A DNA stretch of 59,271 nucleotides, from the NCBI GenBank assembly GCA_035943355.1, contig DASZCG010000345.1:1-59271 (forward strand), in the 5' to 3' direction. The position numbers and the translations under genes are program-made. Numbering within the stretch: the stretch's first letter is position 1; each line of letters opens with the position of its first letter. A model generated the notes under the pieces. The model did not search any database and had not been told where the DNA came from. It saw nothing but the letters and a program-made list of their open reading frames with translations. Origin of the DNA: 20CM-2-65-7 sp035943355. Its GTDB lineage: Bacteria > Gemmatimonadota > Gemmatimonadetes > Gemmatimonadales > GWC2-71-9. Shown here one piece after another: positions 1-7,871 of this stretch.

Positions 1-1070
1 CGGTTCGTGAGCAGGATAATGAAGACGCCGCGGTCGGGATCGAACCAGATGGACGTGCCGGTATAGCCGGTATGTCCGAATGCGTTCGGTCCCATTTTCG
101 TGCCCGCGCTCGAGAGATCGGAGGGCGTGTCCCAGCCGAGGGCGCGAGAGGAGCCCGACGGGATGTCTTGCCGTGTGATGAACCGGTGCACCAGCCCTGA
201 GTCAACCGGGATCGGGGTCGGCCGCCCCGCTCGGGCGCCGAGCAGCCACGTCGCAAACGTCGCCAGGTCCGGCGCATTCGAGAAGAGTCCCGCATTCCCC
301 GACACGCCGCCCAAGCGCGCGGCGCTCTCGTCGTGCACCTCGCCGATCAACAAGCGATGGCGGAAGAACGTGTCGACTTCGGTGGGCGCGATGCTGTCGT
401 GCCAGCTGGGGGGCGGCACGAAGCGGGTGGCGGTCATGCCGAGCGGCCCGAAGACGTCTTGAGCGAGCACCTGGTCGAACGACCGTCCGGTGATGCGCTC
501 CACCACCTGCATCAGCACGATCGCGCTCAGGTCTGAATACACAAACGTGGTCCCGGGCGGCGACAACAGCGGCGACGTGTCTACCATCTGGAGCGCCGCT
601 TCACGCGTCCGCGTCGAATCCCACAAAGGCAGGTCCGCGGCGAGCCCCGCCGAGTGGGTGAGCAGGTGCCGGATGGTCACTTGGTCCTTCATCGGACCGC
701 GAAATTCCGACAGGTAGCGCTGCACCGGCGCGTCGAGATCGAGCTTCCCACGATCGACGAGCAGAATGCATTCGGTCGTGAGGGCGATGACTTTCGTGAG
801 TGACGCGAGATCGTAGATCGTCCGCGGCGTCACGGGGCGGGCGTCGTTGAAGCTGTAGTGCCCGACCGCGGCCAGCAGCACGAGGCTGTCGTGGTACCCG
901 ACGGCGATCACGGCGCCGGGATAGGCGCTATCCACCTGCGAACGCAGATACGCGACGACTGGGTCGAGCCGGCCATACGACGGCGGCGTCGCTGGCGCCG
1001 GCGCCGCCTGCGAGTGCGCGCAGCCGATCAGCAAGAGCGCGGCCAGTGGTGCCGCCGAGCGACGCTTCAC
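1..1070 (-). CDS. Beta-lactamase-fold serine hydrolase lipoprotein (YbbE/PBP4*-like), partial
   Basis: Probable exported penicillin-binding/beta-lactamase family hydrolase; the C-terminal end lies outside the window. It starts at GTG 1070, overlapping the stop of the upstream glycosidase as GTGA. The N-terminus is a lipoprotein signal with lipobox LIGC (Cys17). The serine-hydrolase motifs are visible: SLTK at residues 90-93, YSD at 178-180 and HTG at 333-335 (replacing the usual KTG). About 356 codons are present. In Bacillus subtilis a protein of this class (YbbE) sits beside NagZ and NamZ in the muropeptide recycling cluster, and the same neighbours are found here. A role in trimming peptidoglycan peptides or fragments is inferred; the substrate cannot be read from the sequence. 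Confidence 0.85.
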   Translation of the reverse strand, partial: MKRRSAAPLAALLLIGCAHSQAAPAPATPPSYGRLDPVVAYLRSQVDSAYPGAVIAVGYHDSLVLLAAVGHYSFNDARPVTPRTIYDLASLTKVIALTTECILLVDRGKLDLDAPVQRYLSEFRGPMKDQVTIRHLLTHSAGLAADLPLWDSTRTREAALQMVDTSPLLSPPGTTFVYSDLSAIVLMQVVERITGRSFDQVLAQDVFGPLGMTATRFVPPPSWHDSIAPTEVDTFFRHRLLIGEVHDESAARLGGVSGNAGLFSNAPDLATFATWLLGARAGRPTPIPVDSGLVHRFITRQDIPSGSSRALGWDTPSDLSSAGTKMGPNAFGHTGYTGTSIWFDPDRGVFIILLTN

Positions 1071-2827
1071 GGAATGATGATGTGAGCCGGCGGTCGCGCG
1101 GGGGCCAGCGTGGAGTCCGAGACCACGAGGCCATACCCGATGGGGTATCCCGGCGGAATGCGAATCGGCAACTTGCCGCGGATCGGCGACCAGCCGAGCA
1201 GCGCTCGACCCGCGGCGCGCTCCGCGGAGCGCACACCGCTCCACGCAATCAGATACGATTTGACCCTGGACGTCTGATTGAGCAGGTACGGGCTGCCCAG
1301 CGACACGAGCACTGTTGGCTTCACCGAGTCGGTGACCGTGATGAGCCGGGCCAGCGAATCGGGCAGCGCGATGGTTCCCTTCGACGAGATGGGGCGCACG
1401 TTCATCGCGAATACGACGGTGGGCGCGCGAGCGATGGTCGTGCGTGCCGAGTCGTAGGACGCGGTCCCCGACATCGGCCACAGCCGGAAGAAGCTCACCG
1501 TGTCGCCGCCGAGCCGCAGCAGCTCGAGCATGCGCTGGCCGACATAGCTGTTGAGCTCGTCGCCGTAGGCGATGAGCGCGATGCGGCTGCGCGCGCCGCG
1601 GAGCCGCGCGATCGTGCCGGCGGTGTCGCGCACCAACGTCAGCGCGCGTTGCGCGATGTCGTCCGCCGCGTCCTGGAATGTCTTCGCGCCAACCACACGC
1701 GCGATCGAATCGAGCGGCACGGTGCGCCGTGCGAAGAGTCCCAGACCGCGCTTCACGTCGAGCACCCGCCGCACCGACGCGTCGAGCCGCTCCGCGGAGA
1801 TCCGTCCGGTCTGCAGCGCGGTGAGCATGGACGCGATCGCCGAGTCGGGATCCGCGGGCATGAGCAGGAGGTCTGACCCTGCCACAAATGCCCGGACGGC
1901 GGCTTCGCCGGCGCCGTACTTGGCGACGATCGAGCCCATCATCAACGCGTCGGTCACGACGACGCCGCGGAAGCGGAGCGAATCGCGCAGCAGGCCTGTG
2001 AGGACGGCGCCCGACAGGGTCGCCGGATCGTCGTTGCCCGTGAGCGCCGGATAGGCGATGTGCGCCGTCATGACGACCTGGGCCCCGGCGTCGATGCCGG
2101 CGCGGAAGGGGACCAGCTCGACGGAATCGAGCCGCGAATAATTTGAGCGGATCGTGGGTAAGCCGATGTGCGAATCAGTCTCGGTATCGCCGTGGCCGGG
2201 GAAGTGCTTCAGGGTGGCGAGCATGCCATTTTCCTGCAGCCCGCGCACGTAGGCACGCACCAGGCGCGCCACCGCGTGGGGATCCTCCCCGAACGAGCGG
2301 ATATTGATGATCGGGTTCAGTGGATTGTTGTTGACGTCGGCGTCGGGCGCGAAGTTCACATGGATGCCGACGGCGCGCCCCTCGAGGGCGGCGACGCGGC
2401 CGATAGTATAGGCGTCGCGCTCAGCGCCCGTGGCGCCGGCTGCCATGATCATCGGGAACGCCGTCGCGCCGACGACGCGCATGCCCGCGCCCCATTCCAG
2501 ATCGGCGGAGACGAGCAGGGGCAGCTTGGAGCGGCGCTGCAGCGCATTCAGCTTGGCGGCGATGTCGTACGGTGAACCGACCGAGATGATGATACCGCCG
2601 ACTTCGAGCGAGTCGACCCAGCGCGCCGCGATCTGGTAGGCGGAGTCGTCCAACGCCATGTAGTTTCCGCCGAGCCACGGCACCACGAGCTGCGCCACTT
2701 TCTGACGCGGCGTCAGCTTGGCGAGCACTGCGTCAACGGAAACCGGCGCCGGTGCACCGGGCCGGGCGGTCCCGCCGCCACAGGCGGCGAGCAGCGAAAC
2801 GAATAGGAGTGTATGCGCGCGCATCAT
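1067..2827 (-). CDS. nagZ: Glycoside hydrolase family 3 beta-N-acetylhexosaminidase, NagZ-type lipoprotein
   Basis: Predicted exo-beta-N-acetylglucosaminidase that removes GlcNAc from peptidoglycan fragments. The 586-residue protein begins with a lipoprotein signal (lipobox LLAAC, Cys16). It carries the GH3 core with the NagZ signature KHFPGHGDTETDSH at residues 207-220, whose His/Asp pair is the acid-base of this subfamily, and a nucleophile region VVVTDALMMGS near residue 290. A C-terminal alpha/beta domain follows, as in Bacillus two-domain NagZ. The start is ATG 2827 or the adjacent ATG 2824. The second ATG lies in a 12-bp palindrome that also holds the start of the divergent namZ gene. 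It forms an operon with the serine hydrolase downstream (4-nt overlap). Confidence 0.9.
   Translation of the reverse strand: MMRAHTLLFVSLLAACGGGTARPGAPAPVSVDAVLAKLTPRQKVAQLVVPWLGGNYMALDDSAYQIAARWVDSLEVGGIIISVGSPYDIAAKLNALQRRSKLPLLVSADLEWGAGMRVVGATAFPMIMAAGATGAERDAYTIGRVAALEGRAVGIHVNFAPDADVNNNPLNPIINIRSFGEDPHAVARLVRAYVRGLQENGMLATLKHFPGHGDTETDSHIGLPTIRSNYSRLDSVELVPFRAGIDAGAQVVMTAHIAYPALTGNDDPATLSGAVLTGLLRDSLRFRGVVVTDALMMGSIVAKYGAGEAAVRAFVAGSDLLLMPADPDSAIASMLTALQTGRISAERLDASVRRVLDVKRGLGLFARRTVPLDSIARVVGAKTFQDAADDIAQRALTLVRDTAGTIARLRGARSRIALIAYGDELNSYVGQRMLELLRLGGDTVSFFRLWPMSGTASYDSARTTIARAPTVVFAMNVRPISSKGTIALPDSLARLITVTDSVKPTVLVSLGSPYLLNQTSRVKSYLIAWSGVRSAERAAGRALLGWSPIRGKLPIRIPPGYPIGYGLVVSDSTLAPARPPAHIIIP
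2813..2824. repeat. Perfect 12-bp palindrome shared by two divergent start codons
   Basis: ATGCGCGCGCAT is its own reverse complement. Read on the plus strand it gives Met-Arg-Ala-His of the NamZ-like gene; read on the minus strand it gives the same four residues of the NagZ-like gene. The two coding regions therefore overlap head to head, and each gene's promoter must lie inside the other gene. An AGGAG at 2805-2809 is only 3 nt from the plus-strand ATG. Confidence 0.8.
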
Positions 2828-4045
2828 CTCGTTGTCATCGTCTGTGGCCTCGGCTGTTCCGCGGGAGCGCGTGCGCCATCACCGGCTGCCCCCTCGGTTC
2901 GGCCCGGCATTGAAGTATTGCTGTCCGATTCCGCGCACCTGATCGACGGCAAGCGACTCGCTCTGCTGTCGAACCACACGGGTGTCGATCACACGGGCCG
3001 TCGCGACGTCGATCTCCTGCGCACGGCTCTCGGCGCGCGGCTGACCGTTTTGTTCAGTCCCGAACACGGATTTCGGGGAACGGAAGATCGTCCCGGACTG
3101 CCCGACAGCAGGGATTCGACCACCGGCCTCCCAATCTACAGTCTCTATGGCGGATCGCGTAGCGCGGCGCGATCTGCGCTCGATTCCGTGGACGTGGTGC
3201 TCATCGATCTGCAGGACATCGGCGCCCGCTATTACACGTACATCGCGACGGCGACGATCCTGATGCGCGACGCCGCGCGCGCCGGGAAACGCGTGATCGT
3301 GCTCGATCGACCCGATCCTGTCGGCGGAGTCGCCGTCCACGGCAATGTGCGCGCGCGCGTCGGTGATCCGGATTCCGCGTTCGTCGGATTCCTGCCGATC
3401 GCGATGCGTCACGGGATGACCCTCGGCGAGCTGGCGCGCATGGCGAACGACATCATGGCCATCGGCGCCGATCTGGCCGTCGTCCCCGCGGCAGGATGGA
3501 CGCGCGACATGCTATACGACCAGACGAGTCTCCCCTGGGTCAAACCGTCGCCCAACATGCCCGATCTCGAGAGCGCCCTTCATTATTCTGGGCTCTGCCT
3601 GTTCGAGGGCACGAATGTCTCGGTCGGCCGGGGCACCGGGATGGCTTTCCAGCTCCTTGGCGCGCCTTGGCTGAATCCGGTGGAAGTTATCAAGCGACTG
3701 GAGCCCTCGGCGCTCGCCGGCGTGGACGTCACGCCGGCTGTCTTCACGCCGGTCGCACCCACCGACGGGAAATTCGCCGGCATCGCGCTGCAGGGGGTGC
3801 GCGTTCATGTGAAGGACCGCGCGCAGTACGATCCCACGAAGCTGGCGGTCGCGTTGCTGGTCGCGATCCGCGCGACCCATCCCACGCAGTTCCAATTCCG
3901 CGCCGAGAGTTTTGACCGCCTCGCGGCGGGGCCGGAGCTGCGGCTGGCTATCGAGGCTGGGCAGGCGGGTCCGCAGATTTGGAATGCCTGGGAATCCGGC
4001 CTTACGCGATTCCGCGCCTCCCGGGCCAAATACCTGATCTACTAG
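2813..4045 (+). CDS. namZ: Exo-beta-N-acetylmuramidase NamZ family (DUF1343)
   Basis: A 410-residue exported protein of the DUF1343/NamZ family, whose Bacillus member releases terminal MurNAc from peptidoglycan chains already processed by NagZ and an amidase. Family features seen are LLSNHTG (51-56), FSPEHGFRG (81-89, with the conserved Glu-His) and IDLQDIGARYYTY (131-143). A hydrophobic N-terminus ends in CGLGC, so it is exported, possibly as a lipoprotein, although the lipobox is imperfect. It is divergent from and overlaps the nagZ gene by 15 bp. The neighbourhood matches the Bacillus ybbE-nagZ-namZ set, supporting cell-wall recycling. The usual recycling partners MurQ and MurP are not in the window. 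Confidence 0.88.
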   Translation: MRAHHLVVIVCGLGCSAGARAPSPAAPSVRPGIEVLLSDSAHLIDGKRLALLSNHTGVDHTGRRDVDLLRTALGARLTVLFSPEHGFRGTEDRPGLPDSRDSTTGLPIYSLYGGSRSAARSALDSVDVVLIDLQDIGARYYTYIATATILMRDAARAGKRVIVLDRPDPVGGVAVHGNVRARVGDPDSAFVGFLPIAMRHGMTLGELARMANDIMAIGADLAVVPAAGWTRDMLYDQTSLPWVKPSPNMPDLESALHYSGLCLFEGTNVSVGRGTGMAFQLLGAPWLNPVEVIKRLEPSALAGVDVTPAVFTPVAPTDGKFAGIALQGVRVHVKDRAQYDPTKLAVALLVAIRATHPTQFQFRAESFDRLAAGPELRLAIEAGQAGPQIWNAWESGLTRFRASRAKYLIY

Positions 4046-4108
4046 CGGAGTTATGACGTTTGGGGCGCATGTGCTTCCCAGGCGCGCGGCCACGTAGGAA
4101 GTTGAAGC

Positions 4109-4825
4109 ATGCGGCGTATTCGGTGGCTCGCCCTCGCCATCCCGCTCGTAACAGGTTGTCAGGACTCGCTCAATCCTGGAGGAGCGCTGAGCGTGCGCGT
4201 CCTCTCTGGTGGCGGTGCGGACACGATTGACGTGTGGGATACGCTCGTCGTCGAAGCGCGCGTGCATGGCGTCTCCGCCTTCGGTAAAGAAGTCGTGTTC
4301 CATGCCGTCAGACTCCATGGCGATTCGGTGTTCCCGGTCCTGTATCTGGGCAAGCCCGGGTGCTGTTTCGGGCTCACCATTCGAGACACTACCGACAACG
4401 GCGGCCGGGCGTCCGTCGTGATCATCCATGGGCCCTATGACGGCACAGGCTTTGTGGTGGTCGGGTTGGAGGGATCCGATCGGGCGGATACGGTGCAGGT
4501 CATCACGAATCCGGGCATGGCGGTCGGAACGCAAGTCTTTCCGCAAGATCGGCCCATAGTCATCGGCGGTTCGTATCTGATAGGTGCGAGGCAAGTCGAT
4601 CGCCGCGGCAATACCGTGCTCTCGAGCGTCACGTTCACTGCTACGTCGAACGTCGTTGACATTTCGCCGGCGGGTATTGTTCACGGCAACGTCATCGGTC
4701 GCGCCAGGATCACCATTCAACTCGGTTCGCGGACGGACAGTGCCTTCACGAGCGTTGTGCCGCAAGCGACGCTCGCGCTGCGCGATCCGGCTTTATCGGT
4801 GACAGTACCGGTTATGCCCAGATGA
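4109..4825 (+). CDS. Ig-like domain lipoprotein, probable N-terminal half of a frameshifted gene
   Basis: A 238-residue lipoprotein (signal and lipobox LVTGC, Cys17) followed by beta-rich sequence resembling bacterial Ig-like domains: repeated 'VxVxARVHG...' and 'ARQVDRRGNTVLSSVTFTATS', typical of Big_2/Ig-like modules. Its last residues (about 225-238) look out of frame. The next reading frame continues smoothly upstream of its own ATG as G-F-I-G-D-S-T-G-Y-A-Q-M-N-L-D-G, the usual lead-in to a PD40 propeller. I therefore read 4109-5583 as one surface lipoprotein interrupted by a single-base shift near 4785, or less likely as two coupled genes (ATGA overlap at 4822). Function unknown. AGGAA about 10 nt upstream may serve as ribosome binding site. 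Confidence 0.65.
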   Translation: MRRIRWLALAIPLVTGCQDSLNPGGALSVRVLSGGGADTIDVWDTLVVEARVHGVSAFGKEVVFHAVRLHGDSVFPVLYLGKPGCCFGLTIRDTTDNGGRASVVIIHGPYDGTGFVVVGLEGSDRADTVQVITNPGMAVGTQVFPQDRPIVIGGSYLIGARQVDRRGNTVLSSVTFTATSNVVDISPAGIVHGNVIGRARITIQLGSRTDSAFTSVVPQATLALRDPALSVTVPVMPR

Positions 4826-5583
4826 ATCTGGATGGCTCCGATTTTCACTGGCTGTTCAAGACCGACATCCTGTCGAGCTCCTACTCTCCCAGCAACCTCC
4901 TCGCACCGCAGTGGATTCCTGGTACCGGACAGGTCGTCCACCTCCGGATGGTCTCGGGAGTGACGCGAGTGTTCGTCGGAGATTCAACGGCGAGCGTGCG
5001 CCGCCTGATCGGCACGCCCGGCCCGATCACAGGCGAATCCGATCCCGAGGTGTCGGTCGATAGAGCGTGGGTGTATTTCGTGGGGCACAGCGCCACCGGT
5101 GACGCCATTTGGCGCGTTGGGACCAGCAGCGGGGCCCCCGCCCCCGAGCGATTGACACCCGAGTCCTCGTACGCGGACATGCATTTTCCCAGCCTCTCCC
5201 CCGACGGCACGCGGCTCGCATACATCAAGTGGGACCGGCTCTACGTGCGAAACCTCTCGACGGGGGACACGACGCGGTTGAGCGACAACCAGGCCGCCGG
5301 CGCGCGGTGGTCTCCCACCGGCGGCTGGATCCTGTACGCGGTGAGCTATTCGTACGGCGGATACTCGGGCCCCCTTCACCTCATTCGGCCGGATGGCAGC
5401 GAGGATCATGTGCTGAGTCCTGGTGTCTATTTCCCCGGTGGCAGCTGGTCGCCAGACGGGACGTACTTGATCGTGTCACGAGCGGAGATCCCGTATCACC
5501 AGGAGCTCATCAACGTCGGTACCGGGGAGCGCCTCCCGCTCGTGTATGAACGCACGTGGTACGGCCCGGCCTGGCGCCGGTAA
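4822..5583 (+). CDS. PD40/TolB-like beta-propeller protein, probable C-terminal half of a frameshifted gene
   Basis: A 253-residue fragment made of WD40-like PD40 repeats: SLSPDGTRLAYI, ARWSPTGGWILYAV and GSWSPDGTYLIVS are three successive blades. It has no signal peptide of its own, although such propellers normally sit outside the cytoplasm, and its frame is open upstream of the ATG into sensible propeller lead-in sequence. This supports fusion with the preceding Ig-like lipoprotein. If a separate gene, it would be translated by ATGA coupling at 4822. Similar Ig-plus-propeller lipoproteins usually bind ligands or surface polymers; no catalytic motif is visible. Confidence 0.6.
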   Translation: MNLDGSDFHWLFKTDILSSSYSPSNLLAPQWIPGTGQVVHLRMVSGVTRVFVGDSTASVRRLIGTPGPITGESDPEVSVDRAWVYFVGHSATGDAIWRVGTSSGAPAPERLTPESSYADMHFPSLSPDGTRLAYIKWDRLYVRNLSTGDTTRLSDNQAAGARWSPTGGWILYAVSYSYGGYSGPLHLIRPDGSEDHVLSPGVYFPGGSWSPDGTYLIVSRAEIPYHQELINVGTGERLPLVYERTWYGPAWRR

Positions 5584-5679
5584 TCCTGGTGAGGTGAAGC
5601 GTCTGCCCAGCGGGCATTGCCCAATGGTGCATGTTCCAGCAAATCAAGCGCTTTAGCCCTACCGCCGCTGCGGGCGGCG

Positions 5680-5696
5680 ATTAGCTTCTCCCCGGC
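5680..5696 (+). promoter_or_regulatory. Repeated ATTAGCTT promoter-like block, copy 1
   Basis: ATTAGCTTCTCCCCGGC ends exactly at the ATG of the phosphatidyltransferase gene. TAGCTT (5682-5687) fits a TAnnnT -10 box 9 nt before the ATG, and no Shine-Dalgarno site is present, so a leaderless transcript is likely. The 15 bases from 5676 to 5690 are identical to 7763-7777. A small GC hairpin (CCGCC...GGCGG, 5662-5677) lies just upstream. Confidence 0.5.
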
Positions 5697-6395
5697 ATGA
5701 ATGTCATTCCCCAGCGCGTGAAGGACGGTTTTGTCCGGTTGACGGGCCCACTGGTGCGCGCCTTGATTCGGGCCGGAGTGCATCCGAACGCGATCACGAC
5801 ACTCGGCACGCTGGTGTTGATCGGCTCCGGCGTTGCATTCGGATACAGCGCAGTGCGGCTGGGCGGCGCTCTGCTGTTGCTTAGCGGGGTCTTCGACATT
5901 CTCGACGGTCAAGTCGCGCGCCAGGGCGCTATGACGACCACCTTCGGCGCGTTCTACGACTCGACGGTCGATCGGATCGGCGAGTCAGCGGTCTTCACAG
6001 GACTGATCATCTACTTCCTGACCGGGCCGCTGCCGCTGGAGCTCGTGCCGACCGCGTTCGCGGCGGGGTTGATCGCGCTCGTCGCGTCGCTGTTGGTTTC
6101 GTACACGCGGGCGCGGGCGGAAGGGCTCGGCGTAGAGTGCAAAGTGGGCATTGCGGCACGCGCGGAGCGGATTCTTTTCCTCGGCCTGCCCGCAATGGTG
6201 TTCGGGGAAGGGCCGGGGCGCCCAGGCGTCCTGCTGTTGTATATCGTGTCCGTGCTCGCGTTCGTCTCCGTGATCACGGTGATCCAGCGGATCGCGCACG
6301 TCGCGCGCGTGGCGCGCGGCGCTCCGCCGCCCGCGCCGCTGCCAAAACGGGACACGTTACCAGGAGTCGCGGCGGTACGCCGCAAGGGACACTGA
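5697..6395 (+). CDS. CDP-alcohol phosphatidyltransferase, possibly phosphatidylinositol-phosphate synthase
   Basis: Integral membrane enzyme that transfers a phosphatidyl group from CDP-diacylglycerol to an alcohol. The family motif D(x2)DG(x2)AR(x8)G(x3)D(x3)D is complete at residues 67-92 (D67, D70, G71, A74, R75, G84, D88, D92). The rest is hydrophobic, about six transmembrane segments, 232 residues in total. The acceptor alcohol is not encoded in the motif. However, inositol-3-phosphate synthase lies 1.5 kb downstream behind the same promoter-like block, so inositol phosphate is the best guess, as in actinobacterial PIP synthase. Glycerol phosphate (PgsA) is the alternative. The start abuts the promoter block with no ribosome binding site. 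Confidence 0.82.
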   Translation: MNVIPQRVKDGFVRLTGPLVRALIRAGVHPNAITTLGTLVLIGSGVAFGYSAVRLGGALLLLSGVFDILDGQVARQGAMTTTFGAFYDSTVDRIGESAVFTGLIIYFLTGPLPLELVPTAFAAGLIALVASLLVSYTRARAEGLGVECKVGIAARAERILFLGLPAMVFGEGPGRPGVLLLYIVSVLAFVSVITVIQRIAHVARVARGAPPPAPLPKRDTLPGVAAVRRKGH

Positions 6396-6399
6396 ACCG

Positions 6400-7095
6400 T
6401 CAATGCGGCTCCTTGAGTCGATGCAGCATGTCGACGGCAGGGCGCCTCAGAATCTCGCGCAGTCCCCGCGGCCAGCGAATCTCCACACTGTCAATAGCCG
6501 CACGATGTCCCAGTCCGAAATGAACCGTGCGGCTCGACTGCGCGAGGTAGCCTCCTGCGGGTGCTACCTGTCGCACCATCACCCGCCTTCCCGTCCAAAG
6601 CCGCAGCCGAGCGCCGATTGCATCGCGGTTGCTCCACGTGCCTCTGAGCTGGAACTCCACCCAGTGACGGGTCGGTAGTCTGTTGACGAACAACGACGGC
6701 GGACCGTTGAAATTGTTGGTAACGATCTCGAGCCGCCCGTCCCCATCGAAGTCCGCGACTGCGGCGGCGCGCGAGCTGCGCGCCGCCGGCCGACCCCCGA
6801 TGCTGTCCTCGAGGTAGATGCCGGCGGCCGGTGGCTCGACACCCAGGTCGGCGCCGCGCTCGGTGAACGTGCCGTTGCCGTTGTTCATCATGAGCTGGTT
6901 GGGCCAATAGTAGAATGGATAGCCCATGCCCGACGGGATGAAGAGATCCTCGTATCCGTCATCGTCGAAGTCGCCCACGGCCGCTCCCCAGGGCCACAGG
7001 GTTTCGAGTCCCGCCGCAATCGCTTGTTCCGTGAATTGCCCATGCCCCAGGTTCTGATACAGCGCGTTTCCGAACAGCAACGCGTCGTAGTCCAA
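6400..7095 (-). CDS. FG-GAP/ASPIC-UnbV protein, C-terminal part after a frameshift
   Basis: C-terminal 231 codons of an FG-GAP repeat protein of the CRTAC1/UnbV type. It holds calcium-binding propeller blades (VGDFDDDGYEDLFIPSG, VADFDGDGRLEIVTNN) and ends in an ASPIC/UnbV domain (about residues 160-220: VRQVAPAGGYLAQSS...HFGLG...IRWPRG). The first sensible codons (LDYDALLFGNALYQN) continue the preceding N-terminal part in a different frame, so a one-base shift near 7095-7100 has split one gene. There is no plausible separate ribosome binding site; only a TTG is available. The function of this secreted family is not established. Confidence 0.65.
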   Translation of the reverse strand: MDYDALLFGNALYQNLGHGQFTEQAIAAGLETLWPWGAAVGDFDDDGYEDLFIPSGMGYPFYYWPNQLMMNNGNGTFTERGADLGVEPPAAGIYLEDSIGGRPAARSSRAAAVADFDGDGRLEIVTNNFNGPPSLFVNRLPTRHWVEFQLRGTWSNRDAIGARLRLWTGRRVMVRQVAPAGGYLAQSSRTVHFGLGHRAAIDSVEIRWPRGLREILRRPAVDMLHRLKEPH

Positions 7096-7724
7096 TGCGC
7101 CGTATTGGTGACGAAGAGATCGAGGAAGCCGTCGTTGTCGTAATCAAAGAACACCGCGGCCTGCGAGTGGCCGACATGACCGACGCCGGCCGTTCGGGTG
7201 ACATCCTCGAACGTGCCGTCTCCCCGGTTGTGCCACAACACGTTGCCACCGCGGGTGGTGGTGACGAAGAGATCGGTCCAGCCGTCGTTGTCGTAATCGG
7301 CGAATGTGGCTGCTACGCCGATCCGATCGCCCAGCGCCACCCCGGCATGCGCCGTCACGTCAGTGAACGACCCGTCGCCATTGTTGCGATACAAGGCGCT
7401 GGGCCCGTGCTGGTCGACGAAGTAGATGTCGTCACGCCCGTCATTATCGATGTCGCCGACCGCGAGTCCCGCGCCGTGATCGTAGAGATTGATGCGAAAC
7501 CGCTCGCCTTGCTCCATGGGGAGGTCGTGCATGCGAAACACAATTCCGGCCATTGCCGCGCGGTCACTGAACCCGGCCCGAGAGGCCTGGCCGGGCGTGG
7601 CGGGGGGTCCGGCCGGCTGCGGAGATGGCCGCTTTTCGCCGGCTCGGCAGGCGATCAGGACGAGACCGACCGCCGCCGCGATTCCCCTGCCATAGTTTCC
7701 GGGCATGACGTAGTTTGGTCGCAT
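6888..7724 (-). CDS. FG-GAP repeat lipoprotein, N-terminal part before a frameshift
   Basis: N-terminal part of the same gene. It has a lipoprotein signal (from Met 7724 or 7706; lipobox LIAC) and then FG-GAP/VCBS blades with Asp-rich calcium loops: VGDIDNDGRDDIYFV, FADYDNDGWTDLFVT and FDYDNDGFLDLFVT. After the residues FVTNTAHW (about codon 209) the translation turns into low-quality Arg/Ser/Thr sequence up to the stop at 6888, while the good reading continues in the next frame. The intact product would be about 440 residues and surface anchored. It is divergent from inositol-3-phosphate synthase, with 117-147 bp between the starts. Confidence 0.65.
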   Translation of the reverse strand: MRPNYVMPGNYGRGIAAAVGLVLIACRAGEKRPSPQPAGPPATPGQASRAGFSDRAAMAGIVFRMHDLPMEQGERFRINLYDHGAGLAVGDIDNDGRDDIYFVDQHGPSALYRNNGDGSFTDVTAHAGVALGDRIGVAATFADYDNDGWTDLFVTTTRGGNVLWHNRGDGTFEDVTRTAGVGHVGHSQAAVFFDYDNDGFLDLFVTNTAHWTTTRCCSETRCIRTWGMGNSRNKRLRRDSKPCGPGERPWATSTMTDTRISSSRRAWAIHSTIGPTSS

Positions 7725-7766
7725 CGGACGCTGGTCGCAATCGCCCTACCGTCATCATCATAGGCG

Positions 7767-7782
7767 ATTAGCTTCTCTCGGC
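7767..7782 (+). promoter_or_regulatory. Repeated ATTAGCTT promoter-like block, copy 2
   Basis: ATTAGCTTCTCTCGGC in the divergent region, oriented toward inositol-3-phosphate synthase. TAGCTT at 7769-7774 would place the transcript start near 7781-7784, leaving a 60-90 nt leader that, unlike copies 1 and 3, has no ATG directly behind the block. Confidence 0.45.
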
Positions 7783-7871
7783 ACGCCTGTTCTCACGAGC
7801 GAACGCTTGAACGGCGCGTTCCTCGAGGAGCGGCGAAGAGCATGGTTGGTGCATCTCGGAAAGGACAACTG

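Noticed and set aside
1046..1876. Plus-strand frame of 276 codons opposite nagZ
   Set aside because: No domain; Arg/His-rich composition typical of a complementary-strand shadow of a GC-rich gene.
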